A stretch of DNA of 63,798 nt from Cristatella mucedo (taxonomy: Eukaryota > Bryozoa > Phylactolaemata > Cristatellidae), in NCBI GenBank assembly GCA_009760855.2, contig WPIO01000253.1:126001-189798 (forward strand), read 5' to 3'. The notes beneath the pieces are model-generated. The model did not search any database, had not been told where the DNA came from, and was given only the letters and a program-made list of their open reading frames with translations. The position numbers and the translations under genes are program-made. Of the stretch, positions 8,871 to 20,823 are shown in pieces (within the stretch, counting starts at the first letter, position 1; each line of letters begins with the position of its first letter).

Positions 8871-10749
8871 TTTAAATTATATTATAATTGTACTATTTTA
8901 ATTGTTATATTATTTAAATCCATTGTACGTCAGTGTGCAACATTACGACTGCAACGTTACGCCTTCTCCCTGATAATCCCCCAGAGGCAATTCCTCATCA
9001 GACCGTCATGACGTCAGCGAGAGCCGCCGTACAACTTCGTTGACTAGGGCGGCCACTAGATCAAATTTGAGCGTGTTGCGAGCGCTTCCGAGTCAAGGAG
9101 CTAGTTTGAATAGAAATATCTCGTCTTCTAGGGGATAAAAGAGAAGGGGCTGCATTACGTTTGAACTGGCTCGGTACGCAATGAGCAGTTTTTTAGCACA
9201 CCGACCTGACTGCCTTGACAGGAAATGGCAGCCCGAGGACAATTTGTTCCAGAGACGGCTCCTCTCCCCCGGCGAGCCTAGCTGGACGCCGCTCGTGCGG
9301 CAACCGCACTCCGGAACTTTAGGGGGATGGGCGCTGACCGGCAAAAGGCGAGTCGTTCATTTGTCTGTGCGAGCGCGACCGTGGATGATCGGGGCCGAAG
9401 GAACCGCCGGGTTGAGTGAAACCACGAACGGAAACCGAGAGGCCGGCAGACACACATAGGGGTACAGCCACTCGCACGGGATGGCTAAAGTTCGGTGCTC
9501 TTAGCAGAAGAAGAAAAAAACTGTTGCCTCCGCGTCAGCAAAAGCAAGGCAGAGAATAGCTCCTTTAAGGCCGCCTAAAACATCGTGCCGCTGCGAAAAG
9601 GGTATGCGCCTTCCACGTGCGGACGGAAAACGACGGTGCCAGTCTGGGCCGCCGCTCGACGAATACTGGTGACCCCTGAACCTCGTAGCTAGATACTGTA
9701 GCTCGTGGCGAGCTACTGGTAGGCGCTCCACCAATGCCACTTGTGGGATGCACCATAGAGCTTCGAGGCTCTGCCGCTCGACGAGGCGCCAGCAGCAGAA
9801 AAATATGTGGCCCCACGACGCATGAACGCAGCTGTCAAACGCAGCCGGCTTGTTTCCACAGGCCGTGCGGCGGTCGCCCGCCTCCTCCGAGCAGCCGTTA
9901 CATAGCCTCATGATTAGGGGACAGCTACTGCCCCGGCTGAATGAGTCGGCATTGAAAATTGATGTAATCCGCCGCCACCTAGCGGACATCAGACCGGTAC
10001 CGGTCGCCAACGAACTCGTTGACGAACACTCCGATGCTGGCCCTGGCAGTATGTCCAGAGCACGACGAGCCCGGCAGACAACTACGGCCAATATGTGGCC
10101 TGAGACCACCGGTGCGCTATGAGGACTGTGTGGTTAATGTTTAGCCTTCTCGCTGCCTAAGCAGTGGAGAAGAACAGCTGCTTGCTGCTCTGACTAAGTC
10201 GTTAATTGATCTCCAGATCAGGCGGGCATGTGGTTTTAGTTAATCGATTACACTACCCCTGATCGCTGTACTAGTGGGCTGTTACAATCGATGTGGTAAG
10301 CCGGACCGTGCTATTAGTGGTGTTGTTTTGCCTAGGGACTCGGGGACTCCGGTGGGCGAGAGGGGCGAGGAGAGTTGTGCTTCACCCTGCTCCATGTGGA
10401 GGGAGAATAAACTGGTGGTGTTGCTCGTCGGCTGGTGTTCTGTGCCGTTCGGGACGATAATTCAAACTCCAGCCAGCAGGTACGCCGGGAGTAGCAGGAG
10501 CCCGGCAGCGGCGAAGTGCGTTTCGTACCTAAGCATATAAAGTCTATAAACGTAACGGAGAAAAGTCTATTTGACGGCAGCAGACTGTTGCAGACAGTTG
10601 GCAGCGGCTATGGCCTACACCGACGGCTGTGTGGCCCAGAGCTCAAATAAGTTCCAATGTCAACGTTGAGTCTAAAATCGTAACTGCCTGCCAATCTCGT
10701 GGTGCCGTCTTTTTTAAGGCCACTATCATTGATCCGTCATCAAAATCTC

Positions 10750-11520
10750 AATTTCGTGACCCCTATTTTCTGAAATAGTCGCTGTATTGCAGTCCGAAAA
10801 TGCAGAGTGGGCAGGGCTATTGGAGGCCATAGCGTGTGATTACGCGTGCAAAATTAACTGAAGAAAATTTAGCTGATTTATTGGGAAAACTGTTTTTAAA
10901 TAACGTCAAAATCAAGACTGCAGTTTCACGAAGATTATTTATGAACTAGCAGCTGTATCCCACCTGTAATAGTAGAGACTTTGGCTCACTCGGTCCATTT
11001 AAAGATATAGCATAAAAGCGCCAGTGTGCAGTAACTCAAATATTTGAAGGTGAACCCGGAACTGTGTTTTCCGTTGTGTAGAACAAAGCAGCAGTTTTGG
11101 TTACGCCTACTGTGGAAACTGCAACTATGCACTAGTTCGAATAGGTAGAATGGCTGGCTGACCCGGGCCATTGTAAGCCATAGCATGAGGGCGGGTAGGT
11201 GCTATGCAATGAAATTTAACCTGTTCATCCGCAATGGGGTTTTCTAGTTGCGCGACGCCTATTGGGGAGATAGCAACTGTATCGGAGTTTCAATATATTG
11301 GTTGACTGGCTGGCCTATACCGTAACATGAGATCACCCATGTGCTACGTTTGAAATTTGGTTGGTAAAGCCAGAAAATTTGTTCTAAAAGGTGGAATTGA
11401 AAGCGAAGTTGCTTATAGCTTATTGTGGAAATGGTGGCTGCATTGGAGCCTGACAGGTGAGGCTGACTGGTCTGGGTCAGTGAAGGCCGTGGAATGAACG
11501 TTTGCGTTCAATGCACGCTC
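10750..11520 (+). repeat. Five imperfect tandem units of about 150-175 bp within R3
   Basis: Units start near 10751, 10922, 11098, 11252 and 11402. Each opens with a variant of cgcgacgcctatt, then agcaactgtatc, and then a ctggctgg / gccatagcatgag block. The same five-unit array is in copy 2. Confidence 0.65.
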
Positions 11521-11898
11521 AGCTTTACGCCTGAGCAATTAAGATAGGTCGTGTCAAGGTAGGGTTGTGCAACGACAACAAAAGTAATAAATTACGTACG
11601 ATAATTGATTTATTTTGAGCATGCTTCCGTTAGAGCATACGTGCAATGTCTAGAAAGAGGATAGGTTTCTCGAATGGTGCTATACAACTATGTTGTTACT
11701 TTTCTCACCTTCGGTAGAATAGTGGTTTTGTAATTACAACGTTTCGCCTAATCAAGGGGATAGCAGCTTTCAATAGTTGCTCAAAATTCAGGCAATTCGA
11801 CGGCAGTGAAAACAAATGGACACTTTAATACATTCATTGATACACGTGAAACTGAAGAATTTATTGATGTAGTTCTTAATTTGCATGTGCAGTTATAT

Positions 11899-11899
11899 G

Positions 11900-11930
<31 letters not shown>
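11899..11930. repeat. (TA)n microsatellite
   Basis: Uninterrupted TA dinucleotide run near the end of R3. Confidence 0.9.
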
Positions 11931-11933
<3 letters not shown>

Positions 11934-11951
11934 TCGGATGTGAACACTGCA

Positions 11952-12060
11952 AGCAGACAAGTATGATTTAAATCACAAAAGTGCTTTGTCTGGCAGACCG
12001 ATATTGTAAGGGTTAAAAAGACAATCATGTTTTGACGTATTTATCTTAGAGTTATGTGCG
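11952..12060 (-). mobile_element. LINE B RT scrap
   Basis: Short minus-strand match to the RT region of the copy at 6560-6640 (aagtatgatttaaatc / gtctggcagaccga). Confidence 0.5.
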
Positions 12061-12129
12061 TCCCTGCATAATGAAAGATTAGAAAGATCCAGTCTGGCTT
12101 TAGAGCTAATCCTAAAATTTTGGCTTGTT

Positions 12130-12585
12130 TATGTATGTATCTCCGTCTGTAACTCCACGAAGTCATAAAGACCATGGCGGTGTTATGCAGGAGAGTTTGT
12201 ATAGCTCTCTCACAGCCTAAGCGGCTTTCGGTACGCATTCGGTAGCCAACAGACATTGTCTCACGCAACAAAGAGAAAGTGGGATGCATAGCAGAGTTAG
12301 GAGAGCAATTGAGGTAGTGAGTAGCATAGAAGTAGCAGCTTAGGACCGCTGAAAAGGACGTGCCATAGTCGGCAGTAGGAGAGTAGTTGTCGTTGCACCA
12401 GAATTGTGGAAGCGAGTTCCACAGTCGAGGACCTGCTGAGCTAAAGCTTCTGTCGCCAACTGTCTTTAGGCGGAGGAATGGGACAACTAATTTATTGTCC
12501 AAACAGGACCTGAGGGCACGGACAGGCTGAAACTGGTGCAGCAGTTCAGCTAGGTACGAAGGAGCCCAGCCGTGGCGGGCCTTGT
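12130..12585 (-). mobile_element. LINE B 3' end
   Basis: The minus strand encodes the ORF2 C-terminus (KARHGWAPSYLAELLHQFQP, then GDRSFSSAGPRLWNSLPQFW) followed by the 3' UTR. It is truncated at 12585, where a plus-strand LINE A starts without spacer. Confidence 0.8.
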
Positions 12586-12587
12586 TT

Positions 12588-13320
12588 TGATAAAGATACC
12601 ACGGCCAAGTTGGTCCATGCATTCGTGATATCCCGTCTCGACTTCTGCAACTCACTGCTTACTGGCCGACCTGTGTGTGCGATCAGGCGATTGCCCCTGG
12701 TGTAAAACTCTGCAGCAAGGCTTGTCCGTTGTGAGCTTCGCAGTTGCCACATTATTCCACTTCTCGCTGACATGCAGTGACTACCAGTCAAGCAACGGAT
12801 TGACTTCAAGGTTTTGTCGCTCACTTTTAGGTCCCTTCATTCTATGGCCCCAGCCTATTTCTCAGATATACTACCCCATCAGGCCAAGCATCGTACCACC
12901 CGCTTTTCAGAATCCAGCAGTCTGCAAATACATCGTACAAACCTTAAATCATTTGGATACCGTGCAGTTAGTTCGTATGCTCCCAAAGCCTGGAACTCCC
13001 TTCGGACCTGCGATAGAACATCCCCTGACCAGACCACATTTAAATGGAACTTAAAAACACACGTATTTAGGAGAGCATTTAGTGGGTCCCTGTGATTCTT
13101 TCTTCATGTGCTTAAGTGTGCTGACACTGTGCATGCTGCCACTAACCACATTTGCATGCTGACCCTGTGCATGTCACCCCTAAGCATATTCTTCATTGTG
13201 CTTGTTTTTCAAGCACGATTTTACTTGCCGTTCAACTGCATTTCACTTTGAAGCAAATGTAAGGTGCCTAGAAAGAGATTAAATTTTCTGAAGGCGCTTT
13301 TGCAAGTGCATTAATTATAA
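12588..13320 (+). mobile_element. LINE A 3' end
   Basis: Colinear with 39770-40510: ORF2 C-terminal region with frameshifts, the catttagtgggtccctgtg phrase, paired catgctgccactaacc-type motifs and the terminal aagagattaaattttctga block. Confidence 0.8.
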
Positions 13321-14270
13321 TATTATTAGAAATTCTTTCTAAAATATGCAGTATCTGTACCACGATAATACTAATTACCAGCGTTAGCCCCGTCACGCTT
13401 GGTAGCCTACCATGCACATCTACTGCTCTGCATTATGGCTTACGAATGAGAATAAAGAAGTTACTTCATACGTTCCTTCTTTCCTCATCTCTTACCGTGG
13501 ATTTTCAACCGGAATGAATCCGATAAATTAGATGGTGAAGGGGCTTTGCTATAAGTAGCCCGTAAACTTGTCGAAATGGATCAAATTAGTAGGATTAAAC
13601 CTGGTCTAATAAATAAGTGCTTCACAAGTGAGTTCTAGGAGAAAGCTGGTGCAACAATAAAAATATGATAATATACAATAATTCCACGTCGAATGCATTA
13701 TGAAATCTCTTAATCAGTAGCGATATACTCCACAACTGAGAGAGACTGAGATACTCATAGGAAAGACGACTGAGTACTAGCATTAGTACCAATGCCAGAA
13801 ACAGGTTTTGTCTGACCGTAGTTAAAAAATACAGTACGACCGGACTTCAGGCGTGCGACTAAGAAAATAATATCGCCATAAGCGCTAAATATCTCAAAAC
13901 CACTGAGTTACCGGTCCGATGTTCTACCAAACAAGTAATGCAGACTATTTTCCTACGTTGTTAGACGGAGAGAGATTTACAGCTACACAACTTTAAATAG
14001 CCTGAACCTAGTTTACCTAGTATGCGACTACAAAAAAATTGGGTCTATCAAGTTCGTAAGTACACAATCTCGTATATTTCATCGAGTGCGTCAATAAAGT
14101 GAGAAATCAAATAGTCCATGGTACAGCATTGCTGTGAAATTTATATTTGGTAAATTAACCACCTTTAAAGGAACAATTTGCGAAAAACCTACAGGATTTT
14201 AAGTTGAAGGTTATGTATTAAAAGGTTGAATAATGAACGACATGAAGAATGGTTACTGTTGGTACCACTA
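13321..14270. other. No gene or repeat recognised
   Basis: AT-rich sequence without motif-bearing open frames. Confidence 0.4.
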
Positions 14271-14289
14271 AACCTTTGCTCACCGCGCT

Positions 14290-14445
14290 GCTGAGCGGCC
14301 TCTGGCCACTCCTAATAATAATAATAATATTAATAATAATGCACTTGATAAAGCGCCCCCAGGAAACTCGAACTCTCTCTAGGTGCTTTACATTTGCTTC
14401 AAAGGGAAATGCAATTAAATAGTGAGTAATATCATGCTTGATAAA
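14290..14445 (-). mobile_element. LINE A tail
   Basis: (ATA/AAT)n followed by the inverted terminal block (cacttgataaagcgcc, then tctaggtgctttacattt). Confidence 0.7.
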
Positions 14446-14534
14446 CAAACAGCATATCCGAAGACAGTTTAGGAATAGTCAAAGCGAAGAAAGCAGCGGA
14501 TTACCTGAAGGTATCAAGGAGAAATCTGGTCAAG

Positions 14535-14985
14535 GTCCGGAGCTAAAGCTTCTGTCGTCAACGGTCTTTAAGCGGAGGAATGGAACAGCTAATTTATTGT
14601 CCATACATAACCTGACGGCACGAAGAGGCTGAAACTCGTGCAGCAGTTCAGCTGGGTATGGAAGAGCCAAGGCCGACGTGGGTCTTGTGGCTCATCGTAA
14701 GAAATTTTCTGTGCAGGTCCTGGACTGGGGAACTCGCCTCCACAGTTTTTACGCAACGACAACTACTACTCTTCTGCTGCCGAATACGGCTCCTCATTTT
14801 CAGCAGTCCTGAGCTGCTGCATCCATGCTACTCACTACGTCAATGTTCTCCTGACTCGGCAATGCTTCTGGCCTTCTCTTTTTTTGCGTGAGATGATATC
14901 AGTTGGCAAACGAATGCATTCCGAAAGTCACTTAGGCTGTGAGTGCGCTATACGAAACTCTCTTGCCTAACACCCTCATGGTCTT
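14535..14985 (+). mobile_element. LINE B 3' end, rearranged
   Basis: The first part (14535-14690) is minus-oriented (agctaaagcttctgtcg, then gaagaggctgaaact). From about 14715 the plus-strand continuation follows (ctggggaactcgcc, then ctactcactacgtcaa). This is the same head-inverted layout seen at 36008-36490. Confidence 0.6.
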
Positions 14986-15345
14986 AATAGCTTTCTGGAA
15001 TCACAAATGGGGTACATTATACTACATTAAGTGAGAATTACGATTGGCCAGTTAGCCATAAGATATTGTCACCTTATGGCTGAAATATTTAGATTTGCAG
15101 AACAATAAATAGTCAATCCCAAATAGGTTCTATGCACGAAAATGCAAAACAAGCCATCTCTTCCTTCCGTAACATGGGACTTCGTAATGCATTTATATTT
15201 TCAGTCTTTGAAGGCTAAAAGGTTTACATGGAGCCTTCAAAATCTTGATTAGCTGCTCGTGCGCTTTAAAACGTAACGAATAATTAATTTTGAATTGTTA
15301 TTATACTAGTATCAATTTCTTCGCAATATATAATACAATTATCAT

Positions 15346-16134
15346 TTATTCATATACTAAATGAAGAGCCTTAACTTGAGCGCAAGAACTCAGACTGAGT
15401 TTGCAACTTAAAACGCTGGCCCTATTGCTGCTTTTTGCGCCTCGCCTAGAGCGTGAGCCACTTCGCAAATTAGCAAGATGTCTCAGTCGTCGAGGTCTAG
15501 GCCACGGAATGTCGCCAGTCTGAGTTAACGGCTTGCTCTCGGGAGTCAAAATTCCATGCATCTAATTTTTTTCTCGAACGGGCGGGTAAGTCAGCCGCTT
15601 GCTGCGGTTGTGTCACGCCGGAGTTTAAGTAGAACCCCTGATTCCCAAGATCGGGTGCCTCACCTCGAGAACAGCTAACATCTGGCCACCAAGTCTGCAT
15701 GCCCATGGTGACCAAGACGGCTGAAGATCCCGCTATGAACGGCTTGTTTTCGCATTTAATGGCCCATCTAGCGCCCCCCTTTCACCGCGAGGGTTGCTAG
15801 CGAAAACTTATGACCTGAGGTTCAGCTGCAGGAATATATGCAAGAGCAACGATGTCATACTGCTGCTACGCTTATCGGATGGAAGGTCCCAATAGGCAAT
15901 CTCTGCTTCGTCGCGGAGATCCAGGTCAAAGGCGAAAACAGTTTCGCCTCTTTTCTGCACGTGAGTCTGCAGGCGTGCACGCGCGGCATCCTGCCAAAAA
16001 GCCGCCGCGAATGCCTTCATCAGCGCAGCTTCTGCCTGGAGCAAAGTAAAACCGGCGGCTGCTGCAGCTTCTGCCTGGAGCAAAGTAAAACCGGCGGCTG
16101 CTGCCAGCCGCACGTTGCGTTTCTTCGAAAACAT
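15346..16134 (-). pseudogene. Gag-like relic
   Basis: The minus strand at 16134-15808 encodes an Ala-rich lead followed by a segment with a gag-like look (FWQDAARARLQTHVQKRG, then ETVFAFDLDLRDEAEIAYWD). This resembles the capsid region of LTR retroelements but carries no zinc knuckle. A 39-bp tandem duplication (about 16024-16102) repeats 13 codons in frame. Further minus-strand frames at 15715-15346 are not recognised. The retroelement assignment is tentative. Confidence 0.35.
16024..16102. repeat. 39-bp perfect tandem duplication
   Basis: The unit beginning gcagcttctgcctggagc occurs twice back to back; 39 is a multiple of three, so the frame is kept. Confidence 0.85.
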
Positions 16135-16267
16135 CGTGCGCCCGCCCTTCTAGGTGCGAGCCTAAGCGGCGACATTAAAGCAGAGTCATTCAGGCTTTCC
16201 ACCAGAGAAATGAGGCACAATTTTCGGAGAGTCGCAACCAGCAAACTCTGCGGGAACATAAGGCGGA

Positions 16268-16720
16268 AACGCAATATTATCACGCCGAAGGCTAGGCGGA
16301 GTAGGCGTAACCTGCCGCTTACCGAGCGGCATAACCTACGCAGCTAATGCATTTGGGTATGCCCCTACGCCCAATGAGCAGGCCGCCACGAAACGAGTGT
16401 TTCTAGCACTGACCTATTCACCGTTACTAGAGTGAGTCGCGAGTCCGCGGCGTGAATTGGAAAGCGAGACACAACAGTGGGTATTTTACTGAGCTTTATT
16501 CAAAAGCGCACAAAGTCGCTGAGCGTCTAGCTCAGTTTTTTCTTCACACTCCTCACACGCTATCAACAGTACAAGCACTCTTGCGGAAGAAACACGTCCC
16601 TGCACTTAGGCTACTTACGTTTATCGTGGGGAACGACCCAAATGAGACGGAAGAGTCCGAACCGAAGCCTTGACCCTGACTGGAGAACTAGGGCTCAGCA
16701 TCCACCGTGAAGGCAGGAAT
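16268..16720 (-). repeat. R1 fragment, inverted
   Basis: Reverse complement of about R1 245-978: gccgccacgaaac, then attggaaagcgagaca, then cgtggggaacgaccc. The left edge coincides with the R1 hairpin (cacgccgaag). Confidence 0.7.
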
Positions 16721-17070
16721 ATCACGCACACGCTACACGAACTACTTCTATTTCGCATCGGCAAATCCATATGCCGGGACCACACGCACGCAAAAACCAC
16801 AAAACGCGAGCACAGGCGCTATACGACCGAGTTCAGTGTGGTCCGCCGAGTTCTCCTGATGTTGACTCTCTACGTTCCTTCAATCGCTGTCTTGGACGCC
16901 TACTGGCCTGCACCGTTCGAAGTACCTCCGACCACATAGTCCCACAACGCGGCGGCGATGTTTTGCCTGCGCCCCCTACCATTCAACAACTAGCCGTGAC
17001 AATAGGGTTGACAGGCCAGGCGAGATCAATCAGCCGCTCCTGCGGGGAGCAGGATGCCATAGCTATTGGG

Positions 17071-17110
17071 CTAGGCTCGCACTGTGCTACACGGGCGCAC
17101 TGTGCTACAC
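17071..17110. repeat. 18-bp tandem duplication
   Basis: The unit cgcactgtgctacacggg is repeated directly. Confidence 0.8.
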
Positions 17111-17499
17111 GGGCGCACGCTCCCCGCCCGGAAGAGAGAGTTGTCTATCGAGGTGAAGGTTGGACGAAAGGCATCCTCGCAGCACGCAGTTCTGGTTCAA
17201 AAAAGAGCTCATCTTAATTGCCACCCAAATTTACTTTTCATGTAGCACTTATTAATAATTATTATATATGTCCGTGTTCATGCCTACATTTTCCGCATAA
17301 AATCAACATGCTTTGCCAGCCTCAGCGAGGTAAAGGACGCGTGAAATTAACCAGCCAAATAATGACAGTTAATATTAACTGTTACTCGCGATTATGAGAT
17401 TATGGGACCATTGGTGATCGTGAGATTATGCCACGGTTTGTTGCTGAGGCCATGTGAAAAGCCGGCGCTATGCTATGAGGTAGGGCGCAGTGAGTATTG

Positions 17500-17685
17500 G
17501 TTCACTAGGTAAGGCGATTCGATAACTTTTCACGACCTCGGCCCGAAGCCGCGGGTTCGAATCCTGCAGTGGGCGATCCTTTATCGCTACTGCAGCGGTA
17601 GTGAGAGCAGTAAAGGCTCTTCTGTCGCTATACAAAAAGAGGCTGTTAAATCAGCTAGTATTCGAGACTCGGGGTATTGAAATTT
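17500..17685 (+). mobile_element. SINE1, tRNA-derived
   Basis: tRNA-like head with A-box-like GGTTCACTAGGTAAGG and B-box GGGTTCGAATCC, then a cgccactgcaa-like body and a tail ending in tacaaaaagaggctgtt. Same family as the copies at 19648, 23575, 26292, 55250 and 58166. Confidence 0.75.
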
Positions 17686-18186
17686 ACACTGACCTGAGCT
17701 GAAGGCAACATTGTCGTTGGAGCACGTCTGTATTCGTCCGTTGCTGTTAAAAAGACAAGCCTGCATTATGGATATGGAGCTGATATGCTAAGATAGGAGT
17801 GCTGGTCGTAGCTGCCACGTTACGGATACCTTCGGCATACCTGCCTGCATTGGTGTTGCACATACAAGTAACTAGCCGTGCTACCGGGTTCAGGCGTTGC
17901 TGGCATTCGTAGCTCGTCGGCTTAGACTAAGAATGTTACGTGTACAGTATTTGGGGCCTAGTCATGACCGGACTTGGAAATCGCACAATGTAGGGGCACG
18001 TGCGTGAAGCGATGGCTGCGCTTTGAAGAACGGAGCCCTAACAAGCAAGCAGTAGTACTAGTGACAACAGCTGTATTGTTTCTTATATGGGAATAGGCGA
18101 GAGAGCGAGCGTACTACGGGTATAGTAGCGGTCGTGGAATCAGCTGTGGAGCACAAGAAGAGAAGATACTACAAGAAAATGTAGAC

Positions 18187-18201
18187 AGAGAGAGAAAGAG
18201 A

Positions 18202-18238
<37 letters not shown>
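18187..18238. repeat. (GA)n microsatellite
   Basis: GA dinucleotide run; the open frames across it are artefacts. Confidence 0.9.
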
Positions 18239-18242
<4 letters not shown>

Positions 18243-18539
18243 CCATAGCACGCGTACAGGCCAACGCACCGGCAGACAGTCAGTCGCCGCAGGACTGGCG
18301 GATCACGCAACCACAGCTGATCCGTTGCCATGAAATCCAGCTTAGTCAGTCGATACTGACCAACTGATGTGCCTAATGAGGCTAGTGTTTGAAATCCTCT
18401 AAGCGGCAGGTATGCGATACCACGCAGAACGCAGGGGCGGGCTCAAAGACGTTTAGTCACACGGACGCCGCTGCAGGCCAGTAGGCAACTACCCGCGATA
18501 TGTCCTCAACCTAACTCTCGGGCCTGTGGTGCCCATTAC

Positions 18540-19343
18540 TTATATACCATTGACATAAAAGGCAAGAGCCCAAACGAACGACGGTCTCGGAAAGTCAAAA
18601 GAGCCATATTCCCCTTTGATCTCATGATCAAATTGGGCAACGACAAAACAAAGAATCACAACAGCACAATGGAAATACATTCCGTCCACAACGGCCTTCT
18701 CAACTAGCACGGAGCTAGGGAACGGCCACTCGGAGGAGGCAAGTGAAAGCACGGCCATTGGTAACTTTACGGCTATGTATTTGTCGCATCGCCGAGCCAC
18801 ATAGCATTCCGCTGCACAAGCAGTCTCCAAGGCGATGCCAGTCTCTGCCACTGTACGAGGCTTCACTCTTTCGCTCTAACGCCGGCTGTTGTCATGTGAA
18901 CTGCAACCAGTGTCGCCTCTCGCGTCGCCCGTGAGACAGATATCTCGAGCCTCGGCTCCTGTACGACTGCCTTTATCAGCTCCGCGGGCTAATTGCACCA
19001 ATGGCTTCAGTCTCTCTTCGTACACCTGTCGCCCCTCCTCGACGGTCGTCTCGCTCACGTCTTCTGCTGGCCCCTCGCGAGTCTCCGCGACCGGCATATA
19101 ATAGACTGAGGTTAAATCACTATGCGCCAACACCTGCTTGCGCCACTGCACGGTCTTCGCCTCCGACAGCTCGGCAAGCATGTCGTGTACCTTCTCGGCG
19201 AGCGTTTCGCCTGCCTCCTTAGCGGGCGCTTCACGCACTTCCGCCGATGCCAACTCGCTGGTAACCGGTGCTTTCTCTTCATCTACGAGGGCCTTCCCAG
19301 CCGTGTCCGCTTCTATGGCACAGCTTCCTGTCTGGGGAGACAA
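18540..19343 (-). pseudogene. Possible gag-like frames of the decayed LTR element
   Basis: The minus-strand frame 19343-18876 is rich in Glu, Ala and Lys (TLAEKVHDMLAELSEAKTVQ) with a motif around KQVLAHSDLTSVYYMP. A second frame continues at 18866-18540. No recognised domain; the gag guess rests on position between the direct repeats. Confidence 0.3.
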
Positions 19344-19647
19344 AGCCTTCTCTTCGGCAGACAGCCGTCTCTCTCATTGACGCTGCTTTCGCTCTGTCGG
19401 ACGCAGCCGTCTCGCTGCCGGATGCATCTGCCTTGCTCGTGGACGCGGCCTTTTCGAGTTTCACTGGCGTCTTTGCTGGCTTTGCCTACATCTCCCGGCA
19501 CACCATCAGTGATTGCTGCTGCTTCTTCCGGTCGCTCTTGTCGGCCTCCTCAGTCTGACCAGCGTTTACTTGATTAAAGTGCAGCAGTCGCGATTTACTG
19601 GCCACCATCACTAGCCGCTGCTGCGCTACCGCACGTCTTTAAATAAA

Positions 19648-19828
19648 TAAATAAATAAATCCTAGTTGATTAAACAGCCTCTTTTTGTATAGCGACAGAA
19701 GAGCCTTTATGGCTATCACCACCGCTTGCAGTGGCGATAAAGAATCGCCCACCGCAGGAATCAAACCCACGACCTCCGGATCGAGGTCGTGAATGCAACC
19801 GCCTTACCTAGTGTGCCATCACGGCACA
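19648..19828 (-). mobile_element. SINE1 copy with (TAAA)n tail
   Basis: On the minus strand: A box TGGCACACTAGG, near-B box GGGTTTGATTCC, body with agcggtggtgatagcc, then a taaa repeat tail. The tail of repeated aaat units fits target-primed reverse transcription. Confidence 0.8.
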
Positions 19829-20823
19829 CCATCTTTCCTAGCACTTTGAAAGTCCGACCACCGAAACCTGTCCTAACCTTCAGAGTTTTCAAAAACCTGT
19901 ACAAGTGCTTCATGCAGCTGAGCCTCTATTCATCTTACACCGAGTCAAGAAGGTAGGCAGCAAAAGTTATTGCACCGCCTTCCAGGAACATACATACGTA
20001 CATGCGCCAAAAAAGCAGGATCGACACCACTTTCCTTAAGCATACACTTCGAGTCGAGAAGCCAGCGTGACTAAGTCGTCCCGACGTAATTGTATTCCAA
20101 AGTCATCTCCTGGCGTGGGCTATTCGGCTACTTTTGCCGAAATATCTTGTAGTTTGAAATTCTCTATGCGGCAGGTACGTGATACCACGCAGAAAACTAA
20201 ATCGGGCTCAAATGCGTATATCCTCACGGACGCCACACGTTGGGCCACTGGGCGACTGCCCGTTCGGCGTACTCTACCTAACTCCCAGGTATTGGCGCTC
20301 GTTACTTTTATACCACTGTCTCATATCTCAACGCACAATAAGCCAAGACAGTGTCATTTCCAAATAGCCACAAGGCCGTAATCAGCGCTCACGTTGTCCG
20401 GGCGGAGGGGTGTGAGTCCGGCTAAGGCGAAACGCCACTGTGAGCATGGTCGCGCCCGCAATGTAACCGTCGTTCTTGTTGTTATTCGGTGGCTGTTCTA
20501 GTGGGAGTCTCACGAAGATAAAGCGTCGCGTAAGCAATAAACGAGTTTCTGCTTTATTATACTCAACGAGCACATATACGAGAGCGCTATCAATCTCAGT
20601 AGACGACACGAAGTACAGCGTGCATTAGTACGCCGACGTTTCGCAGCGTCAATGGCTTAGCTGTTGGCCACAGGCGATGCACGTACATTAGTATAAATGT
20701 GTTTCGCTAGTAACAAAAGCATAGGCCGCAGGTGGTAACTTCATATGGCGATAGTGGCTCGTCCTATTGGTGTTTGTATTTACGCTACGACGGTATCCAA
20801 CCTATTAATTAATTTCAACGACA

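Larger units (their letters stand above)
8985..11955 (+). repeat. R3 long repeat, copy 1
   Basis: Colinear with 57893-60302. It begins near catcag-accgtc and ends at gtgaacactgcaagc in both copies. This copy has about 730 bp (9741-10471) that copy 2 lacks, bounded by a GCCA at each side. The 3' part contains five imperfect tandem units. No gene family was recognised. The longest frame (minus, 10109-9501) is low in complexity but shares a short stretch (RLPVARHELQ) with the copy-2 minus frame, which could be simple nucleotide homology. Confidence 0.75.
18375..20340 (-). mobile_element. Decayed LTR element
   Basis: Two direct repeats of about 180-200 bp (about 18385-18556 and 20148-20330) share cggcaggtatgcgatacc / cacgcagaa and a tataccat / tataccac end. 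They flank a region with minus-strand acidic, repetitive frames (19343-18876 and 18866-18540) that could be gag. A SINE1 is nested at 19648-19828. Repeat ends are approximate and no primer binding site was recognised. Confidence 0.5.

Noticed and set aside
9501-10109. 202-codon minus-strand frame in R3
   Set aside because: No start context, splice borders or family motif; it falls partly in the 730-bp segment absent from the other R3 copy, so it is not a conserved gene.
19790-19830. tRNA gene suggested by A and B boxes
   Set aside because: The boxes belong to repeated SINE1 heads with LINE-like or A-rich tails and six copies; no proper cloverleaf with anticodon could be drawn.
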